DNA from: Coriolopsis trogii
Lineage: Eukaryota; Basidiomycota; Agaricomycetes; Polyporales; Polyporaceae
Assembly: GCA_020543525.1 (NCBI GenBank)
Contig: JAHYIO010000033.1
Span: 1,922,001-1,986,000, forward strand
Reading direction: 5' to 3'
DNA: 64,000 bases
Shown: positions 12,550 through 23,697 of the stretch, piece after piece
Layout: every line of letters begins with the position of its first letter
Numbering within the stretch: the first letter of the stretch is position 1
Translations under genes and position numbers: made by a program
The notes under the pieces: model-generated
The model's input: the letters and a program-made list of their open reading frames with translations, nothing else
The model's database searches: none
Told to the model about the DNA's origin: nothing

Positions 12550-13798
12550 ATGCACGAATGGGGATAGAAGTCACGAGTATCTTTATGATTTAGCACGCCG
12601 GGTGTACGTGCACGTGTGTAGCAGTAGTCCCTATGAGTATCATATGTACCGAGCACATCCACAGTTTGTCCTCCGGCCTTTCGATGAGTATATGCCTGCG
12701 ACCTCCGCGCGCCCTCGGACGAGAGGCGGCGGGCTGCGTGGGCGCTCCGCCCGTGCAGCTGCCTCGGATTGGCTGCGCTTGGCGCTTAGCACGTTGGCGT
12801 TATCGAGAAGCCGGCATGCGTGCAGGACGATCCGCCATTCCTTCTACCACCGCGCGGTCATATGCGAATGCGACGTATGCTTCGTCCACCATAGACTGAA
12901 GGCCCTGAACCAACATAGGCCGCTGTTGATAGCCGCCACGTCGTGCGCATGGACGCACGCCTCACATGCTGCCTTGATGAACAACAACTACGCAATGACA
13001 TCAGGTGAGATAGTACTTATGTCTATGCTTCGCGAGGGAGATCATGACCTTTCTGTGATCCAGCTAGCATGGGCTGCTCTAGGGGGTTTGAAATGTCAGG
13101 TCTCCCGAGAATGCAGCATTTGCTATCGCTCAAGGCTGGGTCATGCAACGAGACTCCATCGCTAGGGCGTCGGAGAGGCCAGCAGCTTTCTATGCCATGA
13201 TAGAAACACCTCTTCCCACCGCAAGACCTGGGAGAAGGCTAGGCTAAGGTTCTGAGTTCATTCGCTTCCGCTATCCTCGATATGGCCTCTCATCCGGTGA
13301 TACCGCTATCGCGAAGCACTCGGCTTGCAAATGCATATGCTCGATCCGCGAGCAGCATACCTCGGACAACCTCTTACAGAAAACCGCTATCCGCTCAGGT
13401 GACCTCATCCCATCGCCCACCTGCAAGACAAAAATGTCCATGTCCCACTCTCTCGCTCTTACTGCGGTGCCGCTGAGTCTCGAGCGTACCGGGATGACAT
13501 CCCTGAACGCATGGGTCACGTCGATTCCTGCGCTCGCACAATCCCTGGAAACGCAACTTCACGGATCGGGTGACTCGGCTTGGTTCGCTGAGTACTACCA
13601 TGCGATGCATTGAACACCTGGCTATCTGCCCTGTTGGCGTCTCGCCGCAACGCATGTGGGTTCTTGTGCAAGTCTTGCGGGCTCGCAGCGCAAGGCGGAC
13701 CAGATACACCCTGGCCGACGCTTCTCGCATGCCCGCATCACTCTTTATTCCCCTTCAGGCTTGCGTGGACTGGCTGATCGGGGCGGGCTCAGTATGCG

Positions 13799-13835
13799 AT
13801 ATGGTCGAATGCTGAAATGCAGAAATCGACCATAT
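13799..13835. repeat. 10 bp perfect inverted repeat upstream of GH18 copy 2
   Basis: ATATGGTCGA (13799-13808) and TCGACCATAT (13826-13835) are exact reverse complements separated by 17 bp, about 200 bp before the ATG of GH18 copy 2. It could be a hairpin or a binding site for a dimeric regulator. I know of no matching factor. Confidence 0.6.
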
Positions 13836-13908
13836 GGGACGGCATGTGGTGAACATATGGGTCCTTCGGCATGTATAAGACCTTCTTCCAGGCCCCTTGG
13901 CCAAGAGG

Positions 13909-13915
13909 TATAAAA
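13909..13915 (+). promoter_or_regulatory. TATA box of GH18 copy 2
   Basis: TATAAAA at 121 bp before the start codon. Confidence 0.6.
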
Positions 13916-14029
13916 CATCCCGGCTCGGGGAGGAAGAATGGGATCGGAGAGGACTTATCCTTCGCCAATTCCTGCTAGCCGACACAGGACAGCCTCGATC
14001 CTCGACGACGCACTTCAAGGACAGTCAAG

Positions 14030-15637
14030 ATGTTCACCACCAGTATTCGACGCCTTGTGGCCTTCATGGCTGTCTACTTCGTCGTCAGCGCTCTCGCTGC
14101 ACCGACCGAAGTCGCTTCGTCCGGGTCCCTTGAGCAGAGGGACTTGGAAGCCCGTGCAACCCAAGCGGCACCCCACTTCGTCATCTACGGTGACAAGTAT
14201 GTTCCTGGTCTGACAGGTCCTCCATCTGCCTCTGCTATCGCGGTATGTTCTGAGTTATCTCTTGTGCACTTACCGAACCCACGCTTACCTTCCGATACAT
14301 ACAGGGCTACAACGTGTTGTGAGTTCATGATGCCGACTCGATCGGCCACATTCGTGCATAGCGGTCTCCTGACCTTGTCTCGTGCTTGTAGCGCTCTCTC
14401 CTTCTGGCTCACTGCTGGAGCTTGGGACAAGGCATACGAATGGACGACACTTAGCGCAGCGGACCGCGCGTCAATCAAGTCTCAGTACAACGCAGCTGGC
14501 ATCAAGCTCATGGTGTCCGCGTTTGGCTCGTCTGACGTGCCGACTTCGGCGAACCTGGACCCGGTCACAATCGCTAACAACCTCGCCGCGTACGTCAAGC
14601 AGTGGGGTCTTGATGGCGCTGACGTTGACTACGAGGTGCGCATTCTGTTCCGCCTGTGGTGTTGGGTTGGGATGCGGGACGCTAATGATGGGCTCACCAG
14701 GATTTCAATGCGATGGACGGAGGTACCGCTGAGGCTTGGCTGATCACCTTCACAAAGCAGCTTCGTGCGCAGCTACCCGCTAGCCAGTACATCATTACTC
14801 ATGCTCGTACGTGTTCCCAAAAACATTCTCCATCTCTGACCATTGTTGACGCTCCTATACGCAGCTGTCGCGCCGTGGTAAATACAGACATCTCCTCTGA
14901 GACGCCAGTCTGCTGAGCTAGGATATGGACAGGTTCACTCCCACTCATTACCCCGGAGGCGGTTATCTCAAGGTTCACCGTGAGGTCGGCAGCCTGATCG
15001 ACTGGGTAAGCATATGCCTCGTCAGGCCTGTTTTCTCTTCCAGCAGCACGCTCACATTTCACGATTTTCCCCAACACCAACAGTACAACGTGCAGTTCTA
15101 TAACCGTAAGTCTCACGTGCACCTCCTGTACCCTCTTGCGACCTTCTCACCCCCTGGCCTTTCTTCTTCCCGTTCCCGACAGAGGGCACGTCCGAGTACA
15201 CGACGTGCGACAACCTCCTCAACACCTCCTCCGGGACTTGGCCCCAGACCGCGCTCTTCCAGATCATCGCGTCCGGCGTGCCCGCCGAGAAGCTGGTGAT
15301 CGGCAAGCCCGCGACGACGGGGGACGCGAACAATGGGTTCATGTCCGCCTCGACGCTCGCCAGCTGCCTCTCCCAGGCCAAGGGCAGGGGCTGGAGTGAG
15401 TTTCTTTCCTTCTTTCCTATTTAGTGCAGCTTGGGTGCGGTTGCTGATTGAGACTCGCACCGCGTGCTTGATTCTTGTGAAACAGACGGCGGCGCAATGA
15501 CCTGGCAGGTACGTACTTGCTCCACTCTACAACACGAGAAGCGTCGATGTCTGATGGCTGACTCTCCCCCCATACAGTACCCGAACGCCGACACAAACTA
15601 CATCAGGACCGTCCGCTCGTCCTCCTGGCCCGTATAA
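14030..15637 (+). CDS. Secreted GH18 glycosidase (chitinase-like), copy 2
   Basis: Ten exons (14030-14242, 14305-14318, 14392-14635, 14701-14806, 14865-14877, 14933-15005, 15084-15105, 15183-15395, 15486-15508, 15578-15637) encode 326 residues. The N-terminus (MFTTSIRRLVAFMAVYFVVS) is a signal peptide with likely cleavage after ALA. The catalytic motif is DGADVDYE with Glu at residue 157. Compared with copy 1 it lacks one intron, between the codons for YNVQ and FYN; all others are at matching places. The two genes are 1.5 kb apart in the same direction, a tandem duplication. Expected to act outside the cell on chitin or glycoprotein glycans. Confidence 0.9.
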
Positions 15638-17701
15638 TCAGGCGAAGGTCGACCGTCGGCGGCGCGGCGGGGATCATCCACTGTGACACACGCTCTTGGA
15701 TTTGCACCTACACCACGCACGAGATACGGCGGGGTGGTAACTTAAAGGTTGTATGATCCCTTCTTGGTGTTTCATTTCTTGGTCTCCTACGGGTTCACAG
15801 CGCATCACGAGTAGCTCGTACGTCTCACGCAATTGGTCACGAAGTATTCATGTATTCACGAGAACGCTCCTCACTCTACCAATCGATGTATTTGTCGCGA
15901 TTGATGAACGTCGCCGAGGATGGCGGATGGACTGAGCTGACGGTCCTTATCGGTCCGAGTTCCGAGAACGCCCGACCCTAGCGGTATTGCCAGTGCAACC
16001 GCCACCTTTTCGACCACGATCACGTACTTGCTGTATTGACTGAAAATGTTTCTTTTCAGCCACTGCTTCTACTTTCGAATAGTCCACCGTTGCCTCAGCT
16101 GACTGTACTTTACATTCAGGCCTCTGTCCCAAAAATTCGCTCAGGTTTATTTTTCATCTATTGCCACTCCAAATACTCATCGCACTTCATTAAATGCCAC
16201 ACTCATTGTTTTAGGGTTGCGATTGGTATCAGAACCTGTCGAGTGAGACTACTAATCATCAGCTTTTCAGGTAATGGCGGTCACCCTTGAACGTATTGCT
16301 CACTCTAAGCGATGTGATAGCTTGTAGATATCACACCGTGGTTGTATGGGACGCCCTGGCATGCTCCAAGTCGAAGGGTAAGCGAGTTCAATCAGCTGTG
16401 TCTGGTCATGCGTGAACGTGATTGCAGGAATACACCTTCAGCATAACGCCTTGCTGGTCAAATACTGTTAACGTTTCAGACAACGATGGCCAGGCCCCTA
16501 TCCCGGGAACCCCGCCTCCCTGGTTCGCAAGGACCTCGCGACCAGTAAAACGGGCTACTGGATTGCGGGTGCTTCAGACCGACTGCCTTTCACACGTACA
16601 GCAACTTTGTAGTGTGCGTAATGATATGTCAGAGGATGAATTTCCACCTGTTTGTATGCAAGCGTCATGAAGTAAGCTCCTCCGCGGCATCATTTCCGTC
16701 GACGAGTCTCCCGTGCTAAAGCTGGCGTCCTTAAGCAGCAGTGTTCTTTCTGTTACCCTTCGAACGTCCCACCTCTAGCGTCGCGTTCTCCGGCACCGAA
16801 CCCGGCATCCGTCATCTCCTACCCTTCGTGACCTTCGACGGCGTTCTCGACCAGGCCGACCCTGGGCAGCGAAGACGGTTGTAGCATTCGCACCACTCCC
16901 TATGGGTACATAGTACTAACGTTCTATTATGTCAGGAACACTTCTGAGGCGGTCGAAGCCCGCCCGATGTGAGCTTGCCCCCATCTTTTTGGGGCCGTAC
17001 ATGGGGTGAACGCCGATCAATGGCGCTCATAATTCACGGTACGCAAAGCGTCTTCAAGTTCCAATCCATTATGGCAAGTTCTGTTGTGCTGGACAGAGGC
17101 GAGCTGGTCCGGTAAGTCGATCCATGCTTGGAATGTACAAGCGCAGTCGCATGCGGCAACTTCCTGGCAGAGCTCGAGGCAGTTGAATTGAAGACGGCTT
17201 GACAGGACCGCCAGTGCAGTGTCGTAATTGCCATTGTTCAAATGCCAACGCGAAGCATTCGACGCTACATGCACGCCGAACCTACGTGTCACTTGACGGC
17301 TTCGCGCTACAAGCTGGGGTTGAGGAAGGCATAGGGCGTACCTCATGAGTATGACACCAACATCGAGACCTCAGTGTCTTCACACTTCCATGGTGTAGTG
17401 GACAGAATCTTACCCGCCGCAGAGAGCCGATAGGCTGTTCTTTGGGGCACGTCTTACGACGTTCCATTCAACGCCGAATTCTGTCGACAGGAGTTACGCC
17501 CATATTCAATAGCCGAATCCTGCTCGCGCCAAAGAACCATAAAACCAAACGCCGGGAGGTGTACAAATACGAGCTCTGGCTGCTCGATGAAAGCATCAAC
17601 TCAACCTGCTCTTGAAAGCGATGACTACCAGAAGTACTACACGTTCTTCTTCATCCTCGCCTGCTCACTGGAACTGACATGACTACGTCGGCACAGGGCA
17701 G
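15638..17701. other. Non-coding interval between GH18 copy 2 and TENA-1
   Basis: About 2 kb without an intact gene. From about 16240 on it is the upstream part of the left inverted arm. The block near 16420-16670 is shared with 24620-24800 and keeps short fragments of open frame, with stops and frame changes between the copies, so it looks like decayed coding sequence of unknown origin. Confidence 0.5.
16690..16900 (+). pseudogene. GH18 N-terminal relic, left arm
   Basis: The DNA aligns by eye with the first exon of GH18 copy 3 and the start of its second exon. Matching stretches include AGCAGC-GTTCTT-CTGTT, GAACGTC-CACCTCT-G-GTCGCGT, CCCGGCAT-CGTCATCT and ACGGCG--CTCGACCAGGC. The part around the first intron of copy 3 is deleted, and there is no ATG, continuous frame or catalytic region. 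It is a truncated, broken GH18 copy nearest to copy 3 and lies about 800 bp upstream of the TENA start. Confidence 0.75.
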
Positions 17702-18839
17702 ATGTCTCATCAATTCCTCTCCGCCCTTCATGAGAGGTCGTCCCTCTCGGCGCTGCCCATCTCCCCCCACGGAAAGTTCGCCCTCGACAGCATCATAACC
17801 GATGCTTGGGCCAAGAACCGCGGAGTGGAACGCACCAAGGTTGAACAAGCTCTCGCCTCCGACGTTGCGGACACGTATGTTCATCCTGCGTTTCGCCTTC
17901 AAGCTGTCACAACTGATTGTGTGTCTATCAGCTCGTTCATCGACAAGCTCTGGTACGCTCCTGAGAACAAAGTCGCGGTGGACGCGTTCATGAACAACAA
18001 GCTTTGCCGGGACGCCGCGAAAGGCGAAGCGACTGCCTTGGAGGCTTACAAGACTTACGCTGTCGTATGTTACTTGCGCTACGATCTCGGTCATCGCGGA
18101 GACTATGAACACCTACTGAGACTTTCCTATACAGCAAGACTATTTCTACCTCATCGAATACGTCAAGTTCAAGGCCTTGCGCCTCACGTCCGTGCCTTCA
18201 CAGGATCTCAAAACTCTGCAGGACGAAACGGCCTCTGTGGGCAGATCTTACGACTACGCAAGCGGATGGAAAACGACTTGCGAAGAGAAAATCCACGTCC
18301 CGTCCGAGAGATTCAATGATGAGCTCTCGATCGCCTTGCTGGCCTACGCGAACTTCCTCCAGAACCAGACCCGTACCGAGGATTGGTTCAGCCTTCACGT
18401 CATCTTGATCGCGTGCAACTTCGTGAGTGTTCGACACGGACTGCTTCCACTGGTTGTACTGACGTTCGCGTGCTCTCGGGGCCCAGGGGTGGTGCAGGCT
18501 CGCGTTGGAGCTCTATAACGAGACGACTACCGACAGGACGACGTCTTTCTACGAGACCTGGATTGCGGCCAACCTGGACATCAAGAAAAACCCTGACGGG
18601 ACTGAGACCGCTGAACTACCCTCTTGGGCCATAGACATTGCCAGTGAGCTTCACTGTATTCACAAGCCCATGCTTCCATCTCAATTGTCTTCACAGACTT
18701 CCTGGCCGTGAATGACAAGGAGTGGACGTCGGACGAGGACCGCAAGACGTACCAGTCGTTGTTCCGCACGAGCCTCCGGCTCGAGGTCGCTCTGTTCAAT
18801 TCCGGGTACGAGGATCACAGCCCTCCTGAGATGCAGTAG
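17702..18839 (+). CDS. TENA/THI-4 family (heme-oxygenase-like) protein, copy 1
   Basis: Five exons (17702-17874, 17932-18064, 18135-18422, 18487-18643, 18697-18839) encode 297 residues. The segment QDYFYLIEYVKFKALRL matches the TenA helix usually written QDY-YL-E-, and a later segment around LIACNFGW resembles the family's active-site Cys region; the assignment of that Cys is tentative. TenA proteins hydrolyse aminopyrimidine thiamine breakdown products for salvage, but fungal homologs of this diverged kind may have other heme-oxygenase-fold activities. No signal peptide is seen, so it is probably cytosolic. The ATG at 17702 is the one lost in copy 2. A GH18 relic lies upstream in the same arm. 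Confidence 0.8.
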
Positions 18840-19876
18840 GAGCGGGTACCGTAATGGAGGTAGTAGCAAACTGTACTTGTATGCAGTGCTCCAAGTCTCG
18901 GAGTCGGGACGCCCCTTCTCCTATGATGTCATGAAAGAATGACCGGAAAGAATGAAATGCGATCTTTGTAGACTGTGTCCGATTCGGGGAGCATTCTCGT
19001 CAACATTTCATCCAAAACCGAGAGTTAGTCCGATGGGAAGTCGCCCTTGCGGCTGGCAACTGGTGATATCGCCGGAAAGGGTAATCGAATGAATTACATC
19101 GTGCATTTATCTTGGCAGCGTGAAGGGCTCTTGATACAGACGTACAGCGCATTGCGGACAAGATCGCCAGAGAGTACCATGGCGAGATCAGTATGCGTGT
19201 CGTTTGCGATCGATGAACATGTCGTAGAGAGAAGATCACAAACCGCCGGACAGATGTGTTCTGGAGAAATGGCGAACTGACTGGACCAGAATATGTAGAG
19301 ACATTTAACGAGAAGGCGGTCGTGAATGGACCTGAGGAGAGCCGACTTGGACATGAACAACCTATATGCAGCCATCCAGGCTATGGCTTGATAAATTCCT
19401 CATGCACAGGCCGAATGTCAGGGTCAACGTAACTCTATCATGGTCATATACAGAATAATGTTACACCGTGCATCGATTTGAGATGAGGATCCAGATCGTA
19501 CGAGAAAAAAGGCAACCGAAGACCTATTGAGAACATAGGCAGAGAAATGGAGGCCAGAAGTGGAGGCCAGAAATGCAGGGTAACGTGGGCAAGGGATATG
19601 AGTTGGAACAGTGGAAAGACGGAGATGGATGATGAGATGCAAGGATATTACATATATCTACGTGCAGCAGAGAGGAAGCGAGCGTCAATGAGTGTAAGCG
19701 GCGGGTGCTGGTTGAGAGGTACAGGCGTGCGAAGACCTTGGAGATGGCGGATGAGATGGCATGATATAAGACGATGGGGAAAGAGAAGGGAAGAAGGCGT
19801 GACAGCACGAGAGCGCAAGATGATGAATGCCAGAAAGCCGACTGAACAGCAGAGCGTGGACGATGAGTGGAGGCAA
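18840..19876. other. Interval between TENA-1 and the membrane-anchored protein gene
   Basis: About 1 kb with no supported gene. The first 95 bp belong to the left inverted arm. The two flanking genes converge here, so it mostly holds 3' ends. Confidence 0.5.
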
Positions 19877-21047
19877 TCAGCTCATGAGGCGGCTGCCCCA
19901 CATCAGTCCTTGTCGATGAGCTCTTACAGCTCCGCGCAGAGTGATCCACGAGATCCACATGCATGCACAGAGCACCAGGGCAAAGACCGTGCGCTAGAAC
20001 GAGCAGTCTGCTCAGTCTCGCTCTGCATGAATGTCTGCGTAGACAAAAGCTTACGACGACAGCCTTCCATCTCTTGCTCACTGGCGCATTCGGCGTGAAG
20101 ATGATGGTACGGAGGCGCTGGGAAATCGGGGTATTCATCCACTCGAGCGAATCCATGAGTTGTTTTGCCTGCAAGGCCTATAAGCGCTGGCGTGACATTA
20201 CGAAAAGGAACGGACCCACTCTGTCGCGACCACTGTCGTAGACCTTGCGTATGTCACGGATCTGCGCGCCCACTTCAGGAAGCTGGTCTTCGAGATCGAC
20301 GAGTACAGCCAGATCGTCTTCGAGAGTATCGTTGATGTAGGGCACTGTGTGCGTCATGGAGAATTCCGTCCGATCGCGAGTTTGCTGGGATGACTAGATG
20401 AGCGAAGCGCCAGTGGAAATAGTGTGCTGTGACGTACCTGCATGCCGGAGAACACCTCATGGAGGAGGGTCTCAATGGCTCTGGAGTTGCTGAGGTCCAG
20501 GGCGAGTTTGCTCTGATATATGAAGGTGAGTGGAGGCTTCCATAAGGCGGAGAAGGCATATGATTGCTCAAGAGTGAGAGAAACCAATCCGCAATTGGGA
20601 CAATCCAAGACACGTTCACGTCAATGGTCCCATGGGGATGTCGATTGACTGCGGGTGAGACACATGTGATTGCAGGGCGAATATAGTCGAGTAGGGAGCC
20701 GAGTGGGTACGACGGCGGCAGAAAGTACGTATTGAGGTTGCTCGGAAAAGGAGGAGACGCGAAGCCAGACGGAAAGAATAAATGACCGAGTGGGAGAAAG
20801 AAGTCACGAACCTCGAGGTCTTTGATTTGCCGTTCGTAGAGGGAGGTGCGTTTAGAGGCTGACTCGAGAGCCATGCAAAGGTTTCTAGGAACATGACATG
20901 TGGGATGGTGACCGCATTGCTTCTCCAAGCCTTGACATACCGTGGCTCCCAACTGGGTGTATGCTCCCTCTCGCGCGAAGTGTGAAAGTCGGTGCTCTCG
21001 TGCAATTGACTTGGACCAGACTCTTCGTAAGTGGAGACGGAGGACAT
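19877..21047 (-). CDS. Unrecognised protein with coiled-coil and C-terminal membrane segment
   Basis: Six exons on the minus strand (21047-20941, 20884-20812, 20512-20438, 20384-20220, 20168-20055, 19993-19877) give 216 residues; all phases join cleanly. The middle is charged and probably helical, with segments such as DLEDQLPEVGAQIRDIRKVY followed by SLEWMNTPISQRLR. Near the C-terminus there is one hydrophobic segment (TVFALVLCACMWISWITL) and then a short basic tail ending GSRLMS. This suggests a tail-anchored protein with a cytosolic coiled-coil. I do not recognise the family. The intron between exons 2 and 3 is 299 bp, five times the local norm, so a small exon may be missing. The gene sits in the spacer of the inverted duplication. 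Confidence 0.7.
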
Positions 21048-21492
21048 GGATTGGAGGGGTATATGCGTGCTCGAACGAAAGAAGAATAGATAGGGAAGGG
21101 CCCGGAGCAAAAGGGAAGGGCGGGCAGAGAAACCCCGAAGGCGAAGGGGAAGACAGGGAGGGAAAGAAAAGACGAGGGTCAGCCGAGGGGATATAAGTAC
21201 ATTCGGAAGAGGCAAGAGAGACGCCCCATTGAAAGCGACAACCTCGTACGTAAATCTCGATCCGCCTCGTGTACCCTTTATGGGCGTCTCTGCCCCAGCC
21301 ACACACCACACATCGTCTTCGTGAATGGGGAGTCCTTGGAGTGATATATGGAGTGCGGAGACAAAGTCAAAGTCGTGAAGCCTCCAGAACCAGCTGGCGC
21401 CTGGAAGCGTCTCTGATGCGCACTTAGAACGCGGAGTCATGACTTCTAGCCACTGACGTTCGCAGCTCTCTCTAGACCCACCAGCTACCTTG
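21048..21492. other. Divergent promoter region
   Basis: A 445 bp interval between the start codons of the minus-strand membrane-anchored protein and the plus-strand SnoaL-like gene. It is purine-rich on the plus strand toward the minus-strand gene. No motif recognised. Confidence 0.5.
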
Positions 21493-22042
21493 ATGACCGT
21501 CTCTCGCAACACGCTCCTCAAGTCAGCCCAAGGCCTGTGCGATGCATTCGCGTCCAAGGCCGACATCGACACCCTCCTCTCCTTCTTCTCCTCCACCCAC
21601 AGCATCACCGCCTTTGAGCACGGTCTCCCGGCCCTTGCTCCGTTCCTCGGCCGCGAGTTCACTGGCCGGACCGGGCCGACCTCAGTCCCCGCCTACTTCA
21701 GACTGCTCCAGAAGTACCTCACGTACGACAACATGTCCTTTGGCACCTGGGTCGTCGACACAGACTCCTGCCGCGTCTCCGTCAAGGGCAATGCCACCTT
21801 CACGTGGACAGACGGCGAGGGCAAGGGGCAGTCTTGGGACGAGGAGTTTGTGTACATCCTCGGGTTCGATCAGGACGGGAAAATCACCGATTACCAGGTC
21901 TGGGCTGACTCGGGCGCCGCATATCTCGCCCGTCGCGGCGAGCTCAACCAGCTGACCGAGTCTGCCAACGCCAAGGTGCGCGTTTCCCTTCCCTGTGGCG
22001 TCGCCGAGAGAACCGAGTGCTCAGGAACGCGTTCATCTGTAG
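21493..22042 (+). CDS. SnoaL/NTF2-like fold protein
   Basis: Two exons (21493-21975, 22025-22042) encode 166 residues; the second exon adds only ERVHL. The pattern is that of small NTF2-like (ketosteroid-isomerase/SnoaL) proteins: N-terminal helices (LCDAFASKADIDTLLSFFSS), a loop with FLGREFTGRTG, then beta strands SCRVSVKGNATFTW, DEEFVYILGFDQDGKITDYQ and a final VWADSGAAY. Such proteins bind small hydrophobic ligands or act as isomerases or cyclases, and the ligand cannot be read from the sequence. No signal peptide. It lies in the spacer between the inverted TENA arms. An upstream in-frame TTG directly precedes the chosen ATG. Confidence 0.75.
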
Positions 22043-22418
22043 ACCGAAGAGCCTCTCTCGCGAGACGACCAGAGCGAGATCACCGTCGTCTAGTGAGCCA
22101 TTACAGAAGAGAAGAGCCTTCCGTCGCTGTATGGACATTTATATCAAGAACCCTCCACGTTGTAATCCATTCGAATACCAGGATCGTTGCCCCTTCTGGC
22201 ATTATCCACTGACAGTTCCCAGCCGTGGGTGCGACCTCCCATCAACATCTCTCGTTCTTCAGTGGGATCTCGATGAGAATCCTCCCCGAATTGGACAAAG
22301 TCTACAGAGATCGCATTTCATGCATTTTGCGATTCTTTCAATTGCGCCCCGTCTCCGAGATTTAGACCACTGGCATAAAGGCACAAATTCGCTACTTCCT
22401 CATTGACAGTCCCCGCTC
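22043..22418. other. Interval between SnoaL-like gene and TENA copy 2
   Basis: 376 bp, no gene. From about 22330 it is the inner end of the right inverted arm and matches sequence just after the stop codon of TENA copy 1. Confidence 0.5.
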
Positions 22419-23556
22419 CTACTGCATCTCATGCGGGCTGAGATCCTCGTACCCGGCATTGAACAGAGCAACCTCAAGCCGGAGGCTCGTGCGGAACAGC
22501 GACTGGTACAACTTGTGGTCGACGTCCGACGTCCACATCTTGTCGTTCACGGCGAGGAAGTCTTTGATTGATGATTGAGATAGAAGCAACAGCTTGTCAA
22601 AACAGTGAAGCTTACTAGCAAAGGCTATAGCGGAAGCGGGTAGCTGAGCGGTCTCAGTCCCGTCAGGGTTCTTCTTGATGTCTAGGTTGGCCGCAATCCA
22701 GGTCTTGTAGAAAGTCGTCGTCCTGTCAGTACTCTTCTGATTATAAAGGTCCAACGCGAGCCTGCACCACCCCTGGGCCCCGAGAGCACGCGAAAGTCAG
22801 TACAACCAGTGGAAGCAGTCCGTTTCGAACACTCACGAAGTTGCACGCGATCAAGATGACGTGAAGGCTGAACCAATCCTCGGTACGGGTGTTGTTCTGG
22901 AGGAAGTTCGCGTACGCCAGCAAGGCGATCGACCGCTCATCCTTGAACATATCCATGGGGACGCCGATATCGTCAGTGCAGGTCTTGAGCCAATCTGCCG
23001 CATAACCATAGGAACGTCCGACAGAGCCCGTTTCGGCCTCCAGAGTGTCGAGGTCCTGTGAAGGCACGGACGTGAGGCGCAAGGCCTTGAACTTGACGTA
23101 TTCGATGAGGTAGAAATAGTCTTGCTGTATAGATTTGAAGTCTCAGTAGGTATTCGTAGTCTCCGCGATGACCGAGATCGTAGCGCAAGTAACATACGAC
23201 GGCGTAAGTCTTGTAAGCCTCCAAGGCAGTCACATCGCCTTTTGCGGCGTCCCGGCAAAGCTTGTTGTTCATGAACGCTTGCACTACGTCTTGGTTTTCC
23301 GGAGCGTCCCAGAGCCTGTCAATGAACGACCTGATAGAACACACGGTCAGTTTACAAATGGGCGAGACGCAGGATGAACGTACGTGTCAGCCTCGTCGGA
23401 GTCGAGGGCTTGCTCAACCTCGTCGTGTTCCACCCCGCGGTTCTTGACCCAGGCATCCGTAATGATACTCTCGAGCGCGAACTTCCCATGGGGGGAGATG
23501 GGCAGCGCTGAGACGGACGACCTTCCACGAAGGGCGGAGAGGAACTGACGAGATAT
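22419..23556 (-). CDS. TENA/THI-4 family protein, copy 2, start codon apparently lost
   Basis: Five exons on the minus strand (23556-23384, 23330-23198, 23124-22837, 22772-22616, 22561-22419) have exactly the same lengths as in copy 1 and no internal stop. The codon at the position of the copy 1 ATG is ATA (23556-23554). Upstream in this frame a TGA is reached after eight codons without an ATG, and the next in-frame ATG is deep in exon 2. The last intron ends in AAG rather than CAG. The protein sequence otherwise keeps the TenA features (QDYFYLIEYVKFKALRL, ACNFGW). It is either a recently disabled pseudogene or uses a non-AUG or alternatively spliced start. Confidence 0.7.
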
Positions 23557-23690
23557 CTGCTCTGTGCCGACGCAGTCATGTCAGTTCCGGTGAACAGGCG
23601 AGGAGGAACAAGAACGCGTAGTACTTCTGGTAGTCATCGCTTTCAAGAGCAGGGTGAGTTGATGCTTTCCATCGAGCAGCCAGAGCTCGT

Positions 23691-23697
23691 ATTTATA
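23691..23697 (-). promoter_or_regulatory. TATA box of TENA copy 2
   Basis: TATAAAT on the minus strand, 135 bp before the ATA that replaces the start codon. The matching place in copy 1 reads TACAAAT, so the copy with the lost ATG keeps the better TATA box. Confidence 0.5.

Larger units (their letters stand above)
12550..14029. other. Interval between GH18 copies 1 and 2
   Basis: About 1.5 kb with no supported gene. It includes the promoter of GH18 copy 2, a TATA box and a 10 bp inverted repeat. Open frames running across 12389-13165 have no domain or splice logic. Confidence 0.5.
16240..18935 (+). repeat. Left arm of an inverted duplication (GH18 relic plus TENA gene)
   Basis: This segment aligns with the reverse complement of 22330-24990. 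Shared landmarks in order: a block near 16250-16290 (ACTAATCATCAGCTT), a block near 16480-16640, a GH18 relic near 16690-16900, a 17.0-17.4 kb block, the TENA gene and about 95 bp past its stop. By eye the non-coding parts differ at roughly one base in six while parts of the gene are almost identical. Outer ends are approximate. Confidence 0.85.

Noticed and set aside
17017..17346. 109-codon minus-strand frame with several Cys residues, in the left inverted arm
   Set aside because: The matching part of the right arm has frameshifts and stops, so the frame is not maintained.
17391..17401. A-box-like TGGTGTAGTGG in the left arm, suggesting a tRNA
   Set aside because: No B box follows within tRNA distance and no cloverleaf can be drawn.
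17702..18839. First impression of a terpene-synthase-like helical protein
   Set aside because: There are no DDxxD or NSE motifs; the QDY-YL-E segment and overall order fit the TENA/THI-4 family.
20275..21662. Two long minus-strand frames of about 345 codons
   Set aside because: They read through introns of the six-exon membrane-anchored protein and the SnoaL-like gene region. The spliced model explains the coding signal better.
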